Of a stretch of DNA of 64,000 nucleotides, positions 37,904 through 47,883 are shown piece after piece (position 1 is the first letter of the stretch; every line of letters starts with the position of its first letter). Origin of the DNA: Mycolicibacterium peregrinum. Lineage in GTDB: Bacteria > Actinomycetota > Actinomycetes > Mycobacteriales > Mycobacteriaceae. Below the pieces are notes generated by a model. It was not told the DNA's origin. It searched no databases and saw only the letters and a list, made by a program, of their open reading frames with translations. The position numbers and the translations under genes are program-made. The stretch is taken from contig NZ_LQPP01000026.1 in the NCBI RefSeq assembly GCF_002102345.1, forward strand, positions 62,001 through 126,000, given 5' to 3'.

Positions 37904-38476
37904 ATGGCACAGCGACGCGTCGAGGACGGCATTGCCGAATCGACACTGCACCTGCTGCGGAGCGGCGGGCCGCGGGCGGTGACGGTCGAGGCGGTCGCCG
38001 CACATTCGGGCATTGCCAAAACGACGATCTACCGCCGTCATCCGAATCGGCGGGACATGCTGGCGAGCGCTCTGTCTGGCCTCGCTTCCCCGAACCCACT
38101 GGATCCTGAGGCGGCAGCGCCCGACCGGCTACGGTGGCTGATCACCCAAGCCATCGGAACGATCGAGGACGGTATCGGCCTCGGGGGCCTGGCGGCCTTA
38201 CTCACCGAGGATGACCCCGAGTTCACCACGCTGTTTCGGCGGATCCTCGTCGACCAGCGGGCGGCGCTGGCGGCTGTGGTCGATGCCGCAAAAGTCGATG
38301 GTTCGATGCGCGCGGACGTCGATACAGTGGCGCTGATTGATGCGGTGGTCGGTGCCTACATCGCCGAAAGCGCCCGCACCGGCGGTGTCCAGGAGGGTTG
38401 GGATGAGCGCTTGTTCCGGCTCTTCTGGCCTGCTGTGCGGGCGTCCGACCAGGCCACCGGCGCTGGTTTCGGCTAG
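37904..38476 (+). CDS. TetR-family transcriptional regulator
   Basis: A 190-aa TetR-family protein. The DNA-binding part is GIAESTLHLLRSGGPRAVTVEAVAAHSGIAKTTIYRRHPNRRDMLASAL, with the helix-turn-helix at about residues 27-46. The C-terminal ligand domain resembles the TetR_C_11-like group. ATG 37904 is preceded by AGATGGGG. It probably represses itself and the divergent membrane protein. Its stop overlaps the end of the convergent nitroreductase-type gene by 4 bp. Confidence 0.85.
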   Translation: MAQRRVEDGIAESTLHLLRSGGPRAVTVEAVAAHSGIAKTTIYRRHPNRRDMLASALSGLASPNPLDPEAAAPDRLRWLITQAIGTIEDGIGLGGLAALLTEDDPEFTTLFRRILVDQRAALAAVVDAAKVDGSMRADVDTVALIDAVVGAYIAESARTGGVQEGWDERLFRLFWPAVRASDQATGAGFG

Positions 38477-38880
38477 CGGCGCTGCAACTCGATCACCGGG
38501 ATGACCCGGTCGGTCTTGGTCTGGTATTCCCCGAATCCCGGTGCCTTCTCGACGATGCGTGGATAGGCGGCGTCGCGCTCGGCCCGCGGCATCTCCCGAG
38601 CATGTACGTCGTAGGCGTCGGTTCCGATCTCGATGTGGGCATCGGGATGCGCGCGCAGATTGTGCAACCACGCGGGGTCGACGTCGGCGCCCGCGTAGGA
38701 ACCGACAATGGCGAGTTTCCCGTCGAGGTCGAACGCCATCACCGGGTTGACCCGCTCCTTGCCGGACTTGGCTCCGGTGGTGTGCAGTAGGAGCAGGGTC
38801 GCGCCCTCGAACGGCCCGCCGACCTTGCCGCCATTGGCACGGAACTCGGCGATGATGTTGTCATTCCAGTTGTCTGCCAT
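38473..38880 (-). CDS. Deazaflavin (F420)-dependent nitroreductase family protein
   Basis: A 135-aa split-barrel protein of the Ddn/FDOR-A type: FEGATLLLLHTTGAKSGKERVNPVMAFDLDGKLAIVGSYAGADVDPAWLHNLRAHPDAHIEIG. The TTGAKSGKxRxNP and AGxxxxPxWxHNLxAxP blocks are typical of F420H2-binding members, including the one that activates pretomanid in M. tuberculosis. Substrate here is unknown. Own short transcript or joined with the OsmC gene 42 bp upstream on the same strand. Confidence 0.9.
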   Translation of the reverse strand: MADNWNDNIIAEFRANGGKVGGPFEGATLLLLHTTGAKSGKERVNPVMAFDLDGKLAIVGSYAGADVDPAWLHNLRAHPDAHIEIGTDAYDVHAREMPRAERDAAYPRIVEKAPGFGEYQTKTDRVIPVIELQRR

Positions 38881-38922
38881 GGTTTCCTTCCTACGCCTGA
38901 ACCGCGCGACGGTGCGTTCAGA

Positions 38923-39387
38923 TCACGAAATCGCGGTCGTGGTGATGTGGACCGACGAGGTGAGGGTCTGATGCACCGGGCAGCGCTCGGCGATGCCCAT
39001 CAACCGTTCCCGTTGGGTGTCGTCGAGGTCGCCGACCAATTCGATCTCGCGATCGATGTGGTCGATCATGCCCTTGGTGGTCTCACAGTCGGCACAGTCT
39101 TTGGCATGAATACGGGAGTGCCGCAACGCTACTCGTACCTGCTGAAGCGGCCAGCCTTTGCGGTTGGCATACATCCGCACCGTCATGGACGTACACGCGC
39201 CCAGGCCGGCCAGTACCAGGTCATAGGGATTCGGGCCGGAATCGTCGCCCACCGGAAGGGGCTCGTCGGCGATGAGTTGGTGGCGTCCGGCGGTGATCTG
39301 CTGGGTGTAGGTACCGGCGCCCGTCTCGGCCACGGTCACCACACCGACCGGCGATGCGGTGTCGCGCCCGGGTTCCTGAGATGTCAT
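38923..39387 (-). CDS. OsmC-family protein
   Basis: A 154-aa OsmC/Ohr-fold protein. The two redox cysteines are in [16 protein letters not shown] and [11 protein letters not shown]. Members reduce organic peroxides with thiol help or act as osmotic-stress proteins; the presence of both cysteines fits a peroxidase. ATG 39387 is chosen for its GGAGAG upstream and normal N-terminal length. It is divergent from the amidase gene. Confidence 0.88.
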   Translation of the reverse strand: MTSQEPGRDTASPVGVVTVAETGAGTYTQQITAGRHQLIADEPLPVGDDSGPNPYDLVLAGLGACTSMTVRMYANRKGWPLQQVRVALRHSRIHAKDCADCETTKGMIDHIDREIELVGDLDDTQRERLMGIAERCPVHQTLTSSVHITTTAIS

Positions 39388-39515
39388 CCCGCTCTCCTCA
39401 ACAAGTCGATCGATGGCTTTCAGACCGGATCGTCGCATGAGTTGTCGCCCCGCAACCTGCGGTTGCGGGACGTGGAGTTTTATGGCTCCCGCGGCGCACG
39501 TTTAGCTTCGGATTC

Positions 39516-40967
39516 ATGGAGTGGAACTTTCAGTCGGCCGGTGAGTTGGCGGTCGCGTTGCGCGCCGGCGAGGTGTCCTCGGTGGAACTGACCGAGGCGG
39601 CGATCGCCGGGATCGAGCGGGATGACCCGGTGGTCAACGCGATCTGTGTGCCCGACTTCGACCGGGCACGAAAGACTGCGCGGGACGCCGACCGGGCACG
39701 TGCCCGGGGCGAGGATCGGCCGCTGCTGGGGATTCCGGTGACGGTCAAGGAGTCCTACAACATGGCGGGGCTGCCCACGACGTGGGGCATGCCGCAGTTC
39801 CGGGACTTCGTGCCGGCCGAGGATGCGGTACAGGTGTCGCGACTCAAGGCCGCCGGCGCGGTGGTGCTCGGTAAGACCAACGTCCCATTGGGACTGCAAG
39901 ACATCCAGAGCTTCAACGAGATCTACGGCACCACCAACAATCCGTGCGATCCCGGCCGTACCTCGGGCGGATCCTCCGGCGGATCGGCAGCGGCCCTGGC
40001 CTCCGGGTTCGGCGCCCTGTCCATCGGCTCCGACCTCGCCGGATCGTTGCGGACCCCCGCGCATTTCTGCGGCGTCTACGCGCACAAGCCGACCCTCGGC
40101 CTCGCCGCGACGCGCGGTATGACCCCGCCGCCAGGACCGGCCTTGCCAATCGAGCCCGATCTCGCCGTCGTCGGTCCGATGGCGCGCACTGCCCGCGATC
40201 TCGCACTCCTGCTCGACGTGATGACCGGACCGGACCCGATGACTCTCGGTGTGGCACACCGGGTGACGCTGCCGCCCCCGCGCCACGAGAACCTCGGTGG
40301 CTTCCGGGTCCTGGTCCTCGACGAGCACCCGTTCCTCGCGACCGGTGCCGCGGTGCGCGCCGGCATCAACCGGGTGGCCGATGCCCTGGTTGCCGGTGGT
40401 GCCCGCGTCGAACGCCACAGTCCGCTGCTTCCCGACCTGGCCGATGCCGCGGTGCTGTACACGCAGTTGCTGTTCTCGGGGTCGGCGGCGCGGTTCCCCG
40501 TCGACGCCTATGAGCAGTTGCGGATCCGTGCGGACGGTCTGAGCACAGACGACCAGAGTCTCCACGCGGCGCGGCTGCGCGGGATGGTGTTGAGCCACCG
40601 CGATTGGATCGAGGTGAACAACCGTCGCGAGCTCCACCGTCAGGGCTGGCGACAGTTGTTCGGTGAATTCGATGTCGTGGTGTGTCCGATCACGCCGACT
40701 CCGGCGTTCCCGCATGACCACAACCCAGATCTGTTGGAACGTCGGATCGATGTCGACGGTGTCGAGTACGCGTACTTCGACCAGCTCGTCTGGGCCGGTC
40801 TGGCCACGATGCCCGGCCTCCCCGCTACCGCCATACCGGCGGGGCGGTCCGCCGAGGGGCTGCCGGTGGGAGTGCAGCTCATCGGTCCGATGTTCGAGGA
40901 CCGCACGCCGCTGAGGCTGGCCGAACTGCTCGAGCAGCGGATCGGCGGCTTCCGGGCATCCGAGTAG
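39516..40967 (+). CDS. Amidase (amidase signature family)
   Basis: A 483-aa amidase with the Ser-cisSer-Lys triad: lysine in IPVTVKESYNMAG and the serines in GRTSGGSSGGSAAALASGF and SDLAGSLRTPA. Full length for the family. It could act on aliphatic or aromatic amides; no nitrilase or transporter is nearby to suggest a substrate. It ends 7 bp from the convergent sigma factor gene. Confidence 0.92.
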   Translation: MEWNFQSAGELAVALRAGEVSSVELTEAAIAGIERDDPVVNAICVPDFDRARKTARDADRARARGEDRPLLGIPVTVKESYNMAGLPTTWGMPQFRDFVPAEDAVQVSRLKAAGAVVLGKTNVPLGLQDIQSFNEIYGTTNNPCDPGRTSGGSSGGSAAALASGFGALSIGSDLAGSLRTPAHFCGVYAHKPTLGLAATRGMTPPPGPALPIEPDLAVVGPMARTARDLALLLDVMTGPDPMTLGVAHRVTLPPPRHENLGGFRVLVLDEHPFLATGAAVRAGINRVADALVAGGARVERHSPLLPDLADAAVLYTQLLFSGSAARFPVDAYEQLRIRADGLSTDDQSLHAARLRGMVLSHRDWIEVNNRRELHRQGWRQLFGEFDVVVCPITPTPAFPHDHNPDLLERRIDVDGVEYAYFDQLVWAGLATMPGLPATAIPAGRSAEGLPVGVQLIGPMFEDRTPLRLAELLEQRIGGFRASE

Positions 40968-40974
40968 GAGGCGC

Positions 40975-41844
40975 TCAGTCCGCCAACGTCACGTCGACCG
41001 ACGCCAAGCGGTCCGGATCGCCGATGATGTCGATGACATGGATCCGCCCGTCCCGAATATCAAGGCGCAGTACGGACTTGAGCTGACCGGCGGGTGCGAC
41101 GACGATGCCCGCGGCGCCGTCGAGAACGGCGACCTCGCCGCCGCGCGCTGGCGCGGCGAACAGTTTGGACTCCTCGACGAACTTCCGGGCGCCCCGAAGC
41201 TCGACGGGAATGTGCCCGCCGACGAGCACGCGGTCCACGCGGCGCACCACGTCGGGGTCGAGGACCTCCAGCAGGGCATCGAGGTCGCCCTCCTGCGAGG
41301 CGGCCAGGAAAGCCCGCGCGACGGCCAGGTGTTCGGCGGTGGGGCGAGCCGTGCCGGTCGCACCCCCCCGCACCCGCTCCCTGGCACGGCTGGCCAGTTT
41401 CTTGGCGGCTGCCGGTGTGCGGTCGAGCAGCGCGGCGATGTCGTCGAAGGGCACGGCGAAGGCGTCGTGCAGGACGAACGCCACGCGCTGGGCGGGGGAG
41501 AGCCGGTCGAGTACCACCAGCAGGGCACGGCCCACCGACTCGGCCATCGCCACCTGTTCGTCGGCGGCCGGAGCCACGGCAACAGGACCGTGATCGTCGG
41601 CGCCGAGCACTTCCGCGCGGCGTTTCCGCTCCCGGAGTCGGTCGAGGCACTCGTGGGAGGTCACCGTGGTGAACCAGCCGGTCGGATTGGCCACCTCGGC
41701 GATGCCGCGCCGGCTGACCTTCAGCCACGCGGCCTGCACCGCATCGTCGGCGTCATGCACCGAGCCGAGCAGTCGGTGGGCGACCTCGCGTAGGTGGTGC
41801 CGATCCTCCTCGAACCGGGCGGCCAGGGTCTCCAGATCGGTCAC
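40975..41844 (-). CDS. ECF RNA polymerase sigma factor with SnoaL-like C-terminal domain (SigI/SigJ, ECF41-like)
   Basis: A 289-aa sigma factor. Region 2 is HHLREVAHRLLGSVHDADDAVQAAWLKVSR, region 4 is LDRLSPAQRVAFVLHDAFAVPFDDIAALLDRTPAAAKKLASRARERV. The C-terminal ~115 residues (ARAFLAASQEGDLDALLEVLDPDVV ... HVIDIIGDPDRLASV) are a SnoaL/NTF2-like domain, which in the ECF41 class replaces a separate anti-sigma factor and controls activity in cis. It is divergent from a DoxX-type membrane protein, a common arrangement for this class in actinobacteria and a likely direct target. Confidence 0.88.
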   Translation of the reverse strand: MTDLETLAARFEEDRHHLREVAHRLLGSVHDADDAVQAAWLKVSRRGIAEVANPTGWFTTVTSHECLDRLRERKRRAEVLGADDHGPVAVAPAADEQVAMAESVGRALLVVLDRLSPAQRVAFVLHDAFAVPFDDIAALLDRTPAAAKKLASRARERVRGGATGTARPTAEHLAVARAFLAASQEGDLDALLEVLDPDVVRRVDRVLVGGHIPVELRGARKFVEESKLFAAPARGGEVAVLDGAAGIVVAPAGQLKSVLRLDIRDGRIHVIDIIGDPDRLASVDVTLAD

Positions 41845-41921
41845 AGCGTCACCTTCCGGGCGTCGGAAACGTCATCAAGGTGAACCACCACCGCAGCAAC
41901 CGAACATGGGAGACGACCATC

Positions 41922-42284
41922 ATGACCCTACAACTCGGCATGATCGCGGCCGTGATCGTCGCGATCGCCATCGTGGCCAATGGGGCGATGGCTGTCGCGG
42001 ACCTTGGCGGGGTCCGCTTCGTCCTCGCGAACTCCGCCGAGGTCGGGGTCCCGCGGAGCTGGGTACCGACGCTCGGGCTGTTCAAGGGCGCGGGCGCGGT
42101 CGGACTGCTCGTGGGCCTGTTGGCCTTCCCGCCGCTTGGTGTCGCCGCGGCGATCGGGCTGGTCGCGTTCTTCGTCGGCGCCGTGATCACCCACATCCGT
42201 GCGGGCGTGTTCTACAACATCGCCTTTCCCGCCGGGTTCCTGGTGCTTGCGGTCCTGGCGCTTGGCGCCTTCCTGGCGGGCTGA
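41922..42284 (+). CDS. DoxX-like membrane protein
   Basis: A 120-aa protein with four membrane segments, beginning LGMIAAVIVAIAIVANGAMAVADLGG and containing GLFKGAGAVGLLVGLLAFPPLGVAAAIGLVAFFVGAVITHIRAG, typical of the DoxX-like family. ATG 41922 has GGGAGACGA upstream. Its gene is divergent from the ECF sigma factor (77-bp gap), suggesting control by that factor. The precise function of the family is poorly known; some members take part in redox or thiol stress complexes. Confidence 0.83.
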   Translation: MTLQLGMIAAVIVAIAIVANGAMAVADLGGVRFVLANSAEVGVPRSWVPTLGLFKGAGAVGLLVGLLAFPPLGVAAAIGLVAFFVGAVITHIRAGVFYNIAFPAGFLVLAVLALGAFLAG

Positions 42285-42304
42285 CCCGGGCTGTGGATAC
42301 CTGC

Positions 42305-42348
42305 AACTGCAAAGGCCCCATCCCTCGCGGAATGGAGCCTCTGCAGTT
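42305..42348. terminator. Convergent hairpin between doxX-like gene and whiB3
   Basis: AACTGCA (42305-42311) pairs with TGCAGTT (42342-42348), and the inner arms continue the stem through AGGCCCCAT / ATGGAGCCT with one mismatch. It lies between two convergent genes and probably terminates both, although there is no long T-run. Confidence 0.75.
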
Positions 42349-42373
42349 CGGCGTGTGAAGTTTGCTGTGGGTT

Positions 42374-42664
42374 TCAGGCGCTGCGCCGGATGCCCCGCTT
42401 GAGCAAGAGCTCGCGCTCGGACTCGCTCAAGCCGCCCCAGATGCCGTAGGGCTCGCCGACGGCGAGCGCATGGGTACGGCACTGGGTGATCACCGGGCAG
42501 CTGCGGCACATCTCCTTGGCGCGAACCTCGCGCTGCGCCCGGGCGCGTCCGCGCTCGCCGTCGGGATGGAAGAACACTGACGAATCGACTCCACGGCAAA
42601 GTCCCTGCATTTGCCAATCCCAGATATCCGCATTGGGTCCGGGAAGTTGCTGCGGCTGCGGCAT
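42374..42664 (-). CDS. whiB3: Redox-sensing transcription factor WhiB3
   Basis: A 96-aa Wbl protein with an oxygen- and NO-sensitive [4Fe-4S] cluster. The four cysteines are C23, C53, C56 and C62 (GLCRG; EMCRSCPVITQC), followed by GEPYGIWGGLSESERELLL and a basic end GIRRSA that contacts DNA. The start MPQPQQLPGPNADIWDWQ is nearly the same as M. tuberculosis WhiB3. ATG 42664 has AGAGGGG upstream. WhiB3 binds the primary sigma factor and controls redox balance, lipid synthesis and virulence lipids. It is preceded by a 437-bp intergenic region. Confidence 0.96.
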   Translation of the reverse strand: MPQPQQLPGPNADIWDWQMQGLCRGVDSSVFFHPDGERGRARAQREVRAKEMCRSCPVITQCRTHALAVGEPYGIWGGLSESERELLLKRGIRRSA

Positions 42665-43101
42665 TTGGAAAACCCCTCTCTGCTCGCCCATTTCGCCAAA
42701 AGTGGGCGGGTTTGAGTCGGTGGAACCGAACTGAGCACATGTCGCCGATGACCGCTCGTGCACACAAACTAGGGGGGTCCGATAAAGCGCGTCAATACCT
42801 TGCCGATGTGCTAAAGGACATAACCGCAGGTCGAGAATTTACATCACGTTCATCATTGTGACGCGGTGACTGAGACATGGGTGTTAAGGATCTGCTAGAG
42901 CCCTTCGGATTTTCCCTGCTCGTACCGGAGGTGCCGCCATACGCTATTCCGGCCGGTCGATAGTTAGTTGACCTGCCATTAACATTCGTGCCATCAATTG
43001 TTAACTAATAGTCGCCGGCAACCTGAATTCCGGCGTATCCGTCGGTACCGGGTTGCCCACGAACCCGGCGGTACCGACGGTATTGATAGCGTCGCTGACC
43101 G
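42665..43101. promoter_or_regulatory. Divergent whiB3 upstream region, no gene found
   Basis: This 437-bp stretch separates whiB3 from the divergent gene at 43102. I see no convincing coding frame. The part from 42830 to 43015 is clearly richer in A+T than its surroundings. It contains an imperfect inverted repeat, TTAGTTGAC (42964-42972) with GTTAACTAA (43000-43008), and a strong hairpin at 43039-43080. The whiB3 promoter must lie here. Confidence 0.7.
43039..43080 (+). other. Strong hairpin in the leader of the 43102 gene
   Basis: CCGTCGGTACC (43039-43049) pairs perfectly with GGTACCGACGG (43070-43080), and GGGTT (43050-43054) pairs with AACCC (43062-43066) after a 3-base bulge; the loop is about 7 bases. 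It ends 21 bases before the start codon and is followed by TATTGAT. Confidence 0.75.
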
Positions 43102-43899
43102 ATGACTGCAATCGCAGGGGCCGCCGCTGCACTGGCCGACGCCGCCTTCGGGGCCGACCCCGGCCGCTGGCCGCTGCCCGGCGCGACGACCCCGCACGAG
43201 CGTTGGCTGCGGGCGGTCGCCGCCGGCGGGCAGGGCCGCTACGCCTGTGCGCTCACCGACCTCGCCGAGATCCTGCGGTGCCAGGACTCCGGTCCGCTGG
43301 CGTCGCTGGCCCACAGCACCCGCGCCTCGTTTCTTCGCCAGCTGGGCTGGCACGCACGCGCTCGCGGAGCCGACGGCCGGGCGTGGGCTCACCGCGGTGA
43401 CGATGACGAGGCCGCCGCCGACGCGCTCGTCGGGCTCGCCGCCGACGCCCTGGGGATGGGTCGGTTCGGGGTGTCGGCCCGACTGCTCGACCGGGCGCGC
43501 GCCATCGACACCCCCGGCGACTCGCGGCAGCGGATCCGGCTGTCGTGGGTGAGCGCCGAACTGGCCATGGTCCAGGGGCACGGCACCGAGGCCGTCGAAC
43601 ACGCCCGATGCGGAGTCGCGGCCGCGGCCGGCCACCGCTCGACGCGCCACGCTGTCAAATCCGACGTCGTACTGGCCGCGGCGCTGTGTAGTGCCGGCGA
43701 GCTCGATGCCGCGCGGGCGGTCGCCGATGCGGCACTGCCGGCCACCGAGAAATTCGGACTGATCCCGCTGCGCTGGGCGTTGGCCTGCGTGCTGGCCGAC
43801 ATCGGCAGCGACTCACACGACGCTGCCCAAATCAACCGGATCCGGGACCTCGGCGCCGATACAGTGCGTCGCAGAGGCGGGGTGTGGGCCGGCGCCTAG
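43102..43899 (+). CDS. Conserved hypothetical helical-repeat protein (Rv3415c-like)
   Basis: A 265-aa alanine-rich, mostly helical protein with TPR-like character: YACALTDLAEILRCQDSGPLASLAHSTRASFLRQLGWHARARGADGRA, DEAAADALVGLAADALGMGRFGVSARLLDRARAI, SWVSAELAMVQGHGTEAVEHARCG. Between whiB3 and sigD this is the place of Rv3415c in M. tuberculosis. No catalytic motif is seen; a protein-binding role is plausible but unproven. ATG 43102 is chosen as first in-frame start after the leader hairpin. Confidence 0.78.
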   Translation: MTAIAGAAAALADAAFGADPGRWPLPGATTPHERWLRAVAAGGQGRYACALTDLAEILRCQDSGPLASLAHSTRASFLRQLGWHARARGADGRAWAHRGDDDEAAADALVGLAADALGMGRFGVSARLLDRARAIDTPGDSRQRIRLSWVSAELAMVQGHGTEAVEHARCGVAAAAGHRSTRHAVKSDVVLAAALCSAGELDAARAVADAALPATEKFGLIPLRWALACVLADIGSDSHDAAQINRIRDLGADTVRRRGGVWAGA

Positions 43900-44000
43900 A
43901 TCCGGCACCGGCAGGGCCCTGCCTCATCGATCGTTATTGTTTAGCTGAGCCAATCCGCCCCGAGTGTCGGTGCAACGTAACGCTGGAGAGATCGCCCACG

Positions 44001-44579
44001 ATGACAAGTTCGGGAGACCGTCTCGACATTGTCGTTGCTGACGCAGTGGCAGGTGATCGGAACGCGCTCTCGGAAGTGCTGGAGATCATTCGGCCGATCG
44101 TCGTTCGGTATGTCCGGGCGAGGGTGGGGGCGACCGAGCGCAGTGGTCTATCAGCTGATGACGTTGCGCAGGAGGTTTGCTTGGCCGCCATTACGGCGCT
44201 GCCGCGCTACAAGGATCAGGGACGCCCGTTCCTGGCCTTTGTCTACGGCATCGCTGCGCACAAGGTTGCTGACGCGCATCGCGCGGCAGCCAGGAACCGT
44301 GCCGAGCCCACCGAGGTGGTGCCCGAGCGGTTTTCCCTTGACGCGGGGCCCGAGCAGACCGCTCTCGACACCGAGTCCTCCGAACGGATGGCCAGGCTGC
44401 TGTCGGTGCTGCCCGAGAAGCAACGCGAGATCCTCATCCTGCGCATCGTGGTCGGCATGAGCGCCGAGGAGACCGCGGAGGCCGTCGGGAGCACCGCCGG
44501 CGCCGTGCGCGTCGCGCAGCACCGTGCGCTGGCGCGGCTGAAGAACGAGATCATGGCGACGGGGCGTGACCATGCCTGA
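44001..44579 (+). CDS. sigD: ECF RNA polymerase sigma factor SigD
   Basis: A 192-aa ECF sigma factor. Region 2 includes LSADDVAQEVCLAAITALPRYKDQGRPFLAFVYGIAAHKVADAHR; region 4 includes LLSVLPEKQREILILRIVVGMSAEETAEAVGSTAGAVRVAQHRALARLK. Start ATG 44001 with GGAGAG upstream. The following gene overlaps by 8 bp and encodes its membrane anti-sigma factor RsdA. In M. tuberculosis SigD acts in starvation/stationary phase, and RsdA is degraded by the ClpX system to release it. Confidence 0.94.
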   Translation: MTSSGDRLDIVVADAVAGDRNALSEVLEIIRPIVVRYVRARVGATERSGLSADDVAQEVCLAAITALPRYKDQGRPFLAFVYGIAAHKVADAHRAAARNRAEPTEVVPERFSLDAGPEQTALDTESSERMARLLSVLPEKQREILILRIVVGMSAEETAEAVGSTAGAVRVAQHRALARLKNEIMATGRDHA

Positions 44580-45759
44580 CTTCGGCCGCTGGACCTCAAA
44601 CGGTGGTGATCCGTCCCTCAACGAGATCAACCGGTCCGAGAAGTTCATCGAGGCGCTGTCCCTCGAGCGGCAGGTCTATGCGACCGACCGGGAGGAGGCC
44701 GAACTGGCCGTCCTGCTGGCCGGTTGGCGCGACGACGCACGACAAACCCCGATGACGGGCATCGCGACACCGCGTGAGGCCGTCAAAGCCCTCGACAAGG
44801 CGACCGGGCAGGGCCGGGTGCGCATCCCGATGGCGCTGGTGGGCTCCATGGCCGCCGCAGTGCTGTGCCTCGGCGGGTTCGGTGCCGCCGTGTACGGCTC
44901 GGGCCCGGGCGATGCCCTCTACGGCGTGCGCGGACTGGTCTTCGGGTCCGCGCCGGTGACCCGCGACGTGGGCGTCGAACTGGCGTCGAGCGAGCTCAAG
45001 CAGGTTCAGCAGATGATCGACGATGGGCAGTGGGAGCAGGCCCAGGAGAAGCTGCAGACCATCACGACCACGGTCGCCACCGTCGGCGACGAGCAGCGCA
45101 AGCAGGAACTCGTCGACCAGTGGCAGCAGCTGTCGGTCAAGGTGGAGAACCGGGACCCGAACGCGACCGTGCCGCCCGATGCGCCGCCTGTGGTGCTGCC
45201 CGAGGTGACGGTGACGACGACGCCGCAGTCCCCGTCGACGCCGGGGGAGACGACGCCGACAACGCCGTTGACGCCGACGACCGGGCCTTCGACCTCGCCG
45301 ACGGAGCCCAGCCCCGGTTCGGAGACGTCCACGTCACCCACGTCGCCGTCGGAGAACCCGACGTCGCAACCGACGACCAGCCAGCCGTCGACGCCGCCGT
45401 CATCGACCACGGTCCCGACGCCGTCGAGCAGTGCCGAGCCGACGACGAGTGCGCCTGCCCCTGCGACAGAGTCCTCGCCCGCCTCAACGCCGGCCCCGCC
45501 TCGCACGTCCTCGGCGCCGACCACCTCGGCGGCGCCAGCGGCCGAAGCGCCCGCGGTGACCACTACGACTGTCGCGCCGGCCGTGGAGCCGACATCGGTG
45601 CCGTCAGCGCCGTCGGTGCGCACCACGCAGGCCGCACCTGTCGAGCCCAGCAGTGGCGGAGGTCACGAAAGCCCGTCGGGCGGACACAACGGAGGGTCCC
45701 CGGCATTGCCTGGGATCGAATTGCCCCTGTTGCCGGGGCCAGGCGGAGGTCAGCGGTAG
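44572..45759 (+). CDS. rsdA: Anti-sigma-D factor RsdA
   Basis: A 395-aa single-span membrane protein. The cytosolic N-terminus (residues 1-84) carries the SigD-binding region LNEINRSEKFIEALSLERQVYATDREEAELAVLLAGWRDD; the membrane segment is about 85-108 (IPMALVGSMAAAVLCLGGFGAAVYG); then a short helical domain ELKQVQQMIDDGQWEQAQEKLQTI as in Rv3413c. Residues about 200-395 are an extracytoplasmic Thr/Pro/Ser-rich stalk, longer than I recall for M. tuberculosis. ATG 44572 is used; GTG 44566 is possible. Overlaps sigD by 8 bp. Confidence 0.92.
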   Translation: MPDFGRWTSNGGDPSLNEINRSEKFIEALSLERQVYATDREEAELAVLLAGWRDDARQTPMTGIATPREAVKALDKATGQGRVRIPMALVGSMAAAVLCLGGFGAAVYGSGPGDALYGVRGLVFGSAPVTRDVGVELASSELKQVQQMIDDGQWEQAQEKLQTITTTVATVGDEQRKQELVDQWQQLSVKVENRDPNATVPPDAPPVVLPEVTVTTTPQSPSTPGETTPTTPLTPTTGPSTSPTEPSPGSETSTSPTSPSENPTSQPTTSQPSTPPSSTTVPTPSSSAEPTTSAPAPATESSPASTPAPPRTSSAPTTSAAPAAEAPAVTTTTVAPAVEPTSVPSAPSVRTTQAAPVEPSSGGGHESPSGGHNGGSPALPGIELPLLPGPGGGQR

Positions 45760-46154
45760 CCGTCGGTGTCCGAGGTGGCCTCGTTGAGGGACGCGTCGGC
45801 ATAGCCGCGGCAGTAGTCCCATGTCACGTAGGCATCGGGCTCGGGGTCGTAGGCCGGCTCGTGCGGGCGCACCGTGCCGTCGACGAGCAGCTGCAGCAGG
45901 TTGGCCCGCAGCATGTCCCAGTCGTGGTAGTGGTCCTGCTGGCATTCGTCACAGCAGACGACGAGACCGCGAATTCCCTTGTGCGCCAACAGCGCCTCGT
46001 ACACCGCGAGATCAGCTAGATCAGCCTCGACAGCCGTCCGTTCCTGGGGGTCCAGAGGCTGGCCCGGCTCGATCGCGTCCAGCGCAGCAGAAGGATCGCA
46101 AGGATCATCGGCAAACGGATCGGGCGGCAAACCAGGGGGGAGGTGGTCACGCAC
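45750..46154 (-). CDS. DUF5319 family protein (Rv3412-like)
   Basis: A 134-aa acidic protein: GLPPDPFADDPCDPSAALDAIEPGQPLDPQERTAVEADLADLAVYEALLAHKGIRGLVVCCDECQQDHYHDWDMLRANLLQLLVDG. The CCDEC cysteines with HYHDWD suggest a metal site. It is conserved between rsdA and guaB2 in mycobacteria; function unknown. GTG 46154 is chosen because homologues begin at RDHLPPGLPPDPF. Its end overlaps rsdA by 10 bp, convergent. Confidence 0.85.
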   Translation of the reverse strand: MRDHLPPGLPPDPFADDPCDPSAALDAIEPGQPLDPQERTAVEADLADLAVYEALLAHKGIRGLVVCCDECQQDHYHDWDMLRANLLQLLVDGTVRPHEPAYDPEPDAYVTWDYCRGYADASLNEATSDTDGYR

Positions 46155-46282
46155 GAGTCCCACACTACGCAGCCGTACAGGTATCGCGCCAGCCGTCCTG
46201 ATGCGCGGGGTGATGTGCACCCTGAGGTGCAAGGAACGGCAACATCACTGTCAATAAGCGAGCCGATAGAATCGGGTCATAA

Positions 46283-47854
<1,572 letters not shown>

Positions 47855-47883
47855 ATCGGTGGGGCAGGAGACTAAGAACAGTC

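Noticed and set aside
41845..41921. ECF41-type promoter between sigma factor and DoxX gene
   Set aside because: GTCACC- and CGTC-like pieces are present but spacing and sequence were not convincing enough to annotate.
45190..45640. CRISPR-like or minisatellite array
   Set aside because: The repeated ACG/CCG triplets encode the Thr/Pro/Ser-rich stalk of RsdA; no regular repeat-spacer structure.
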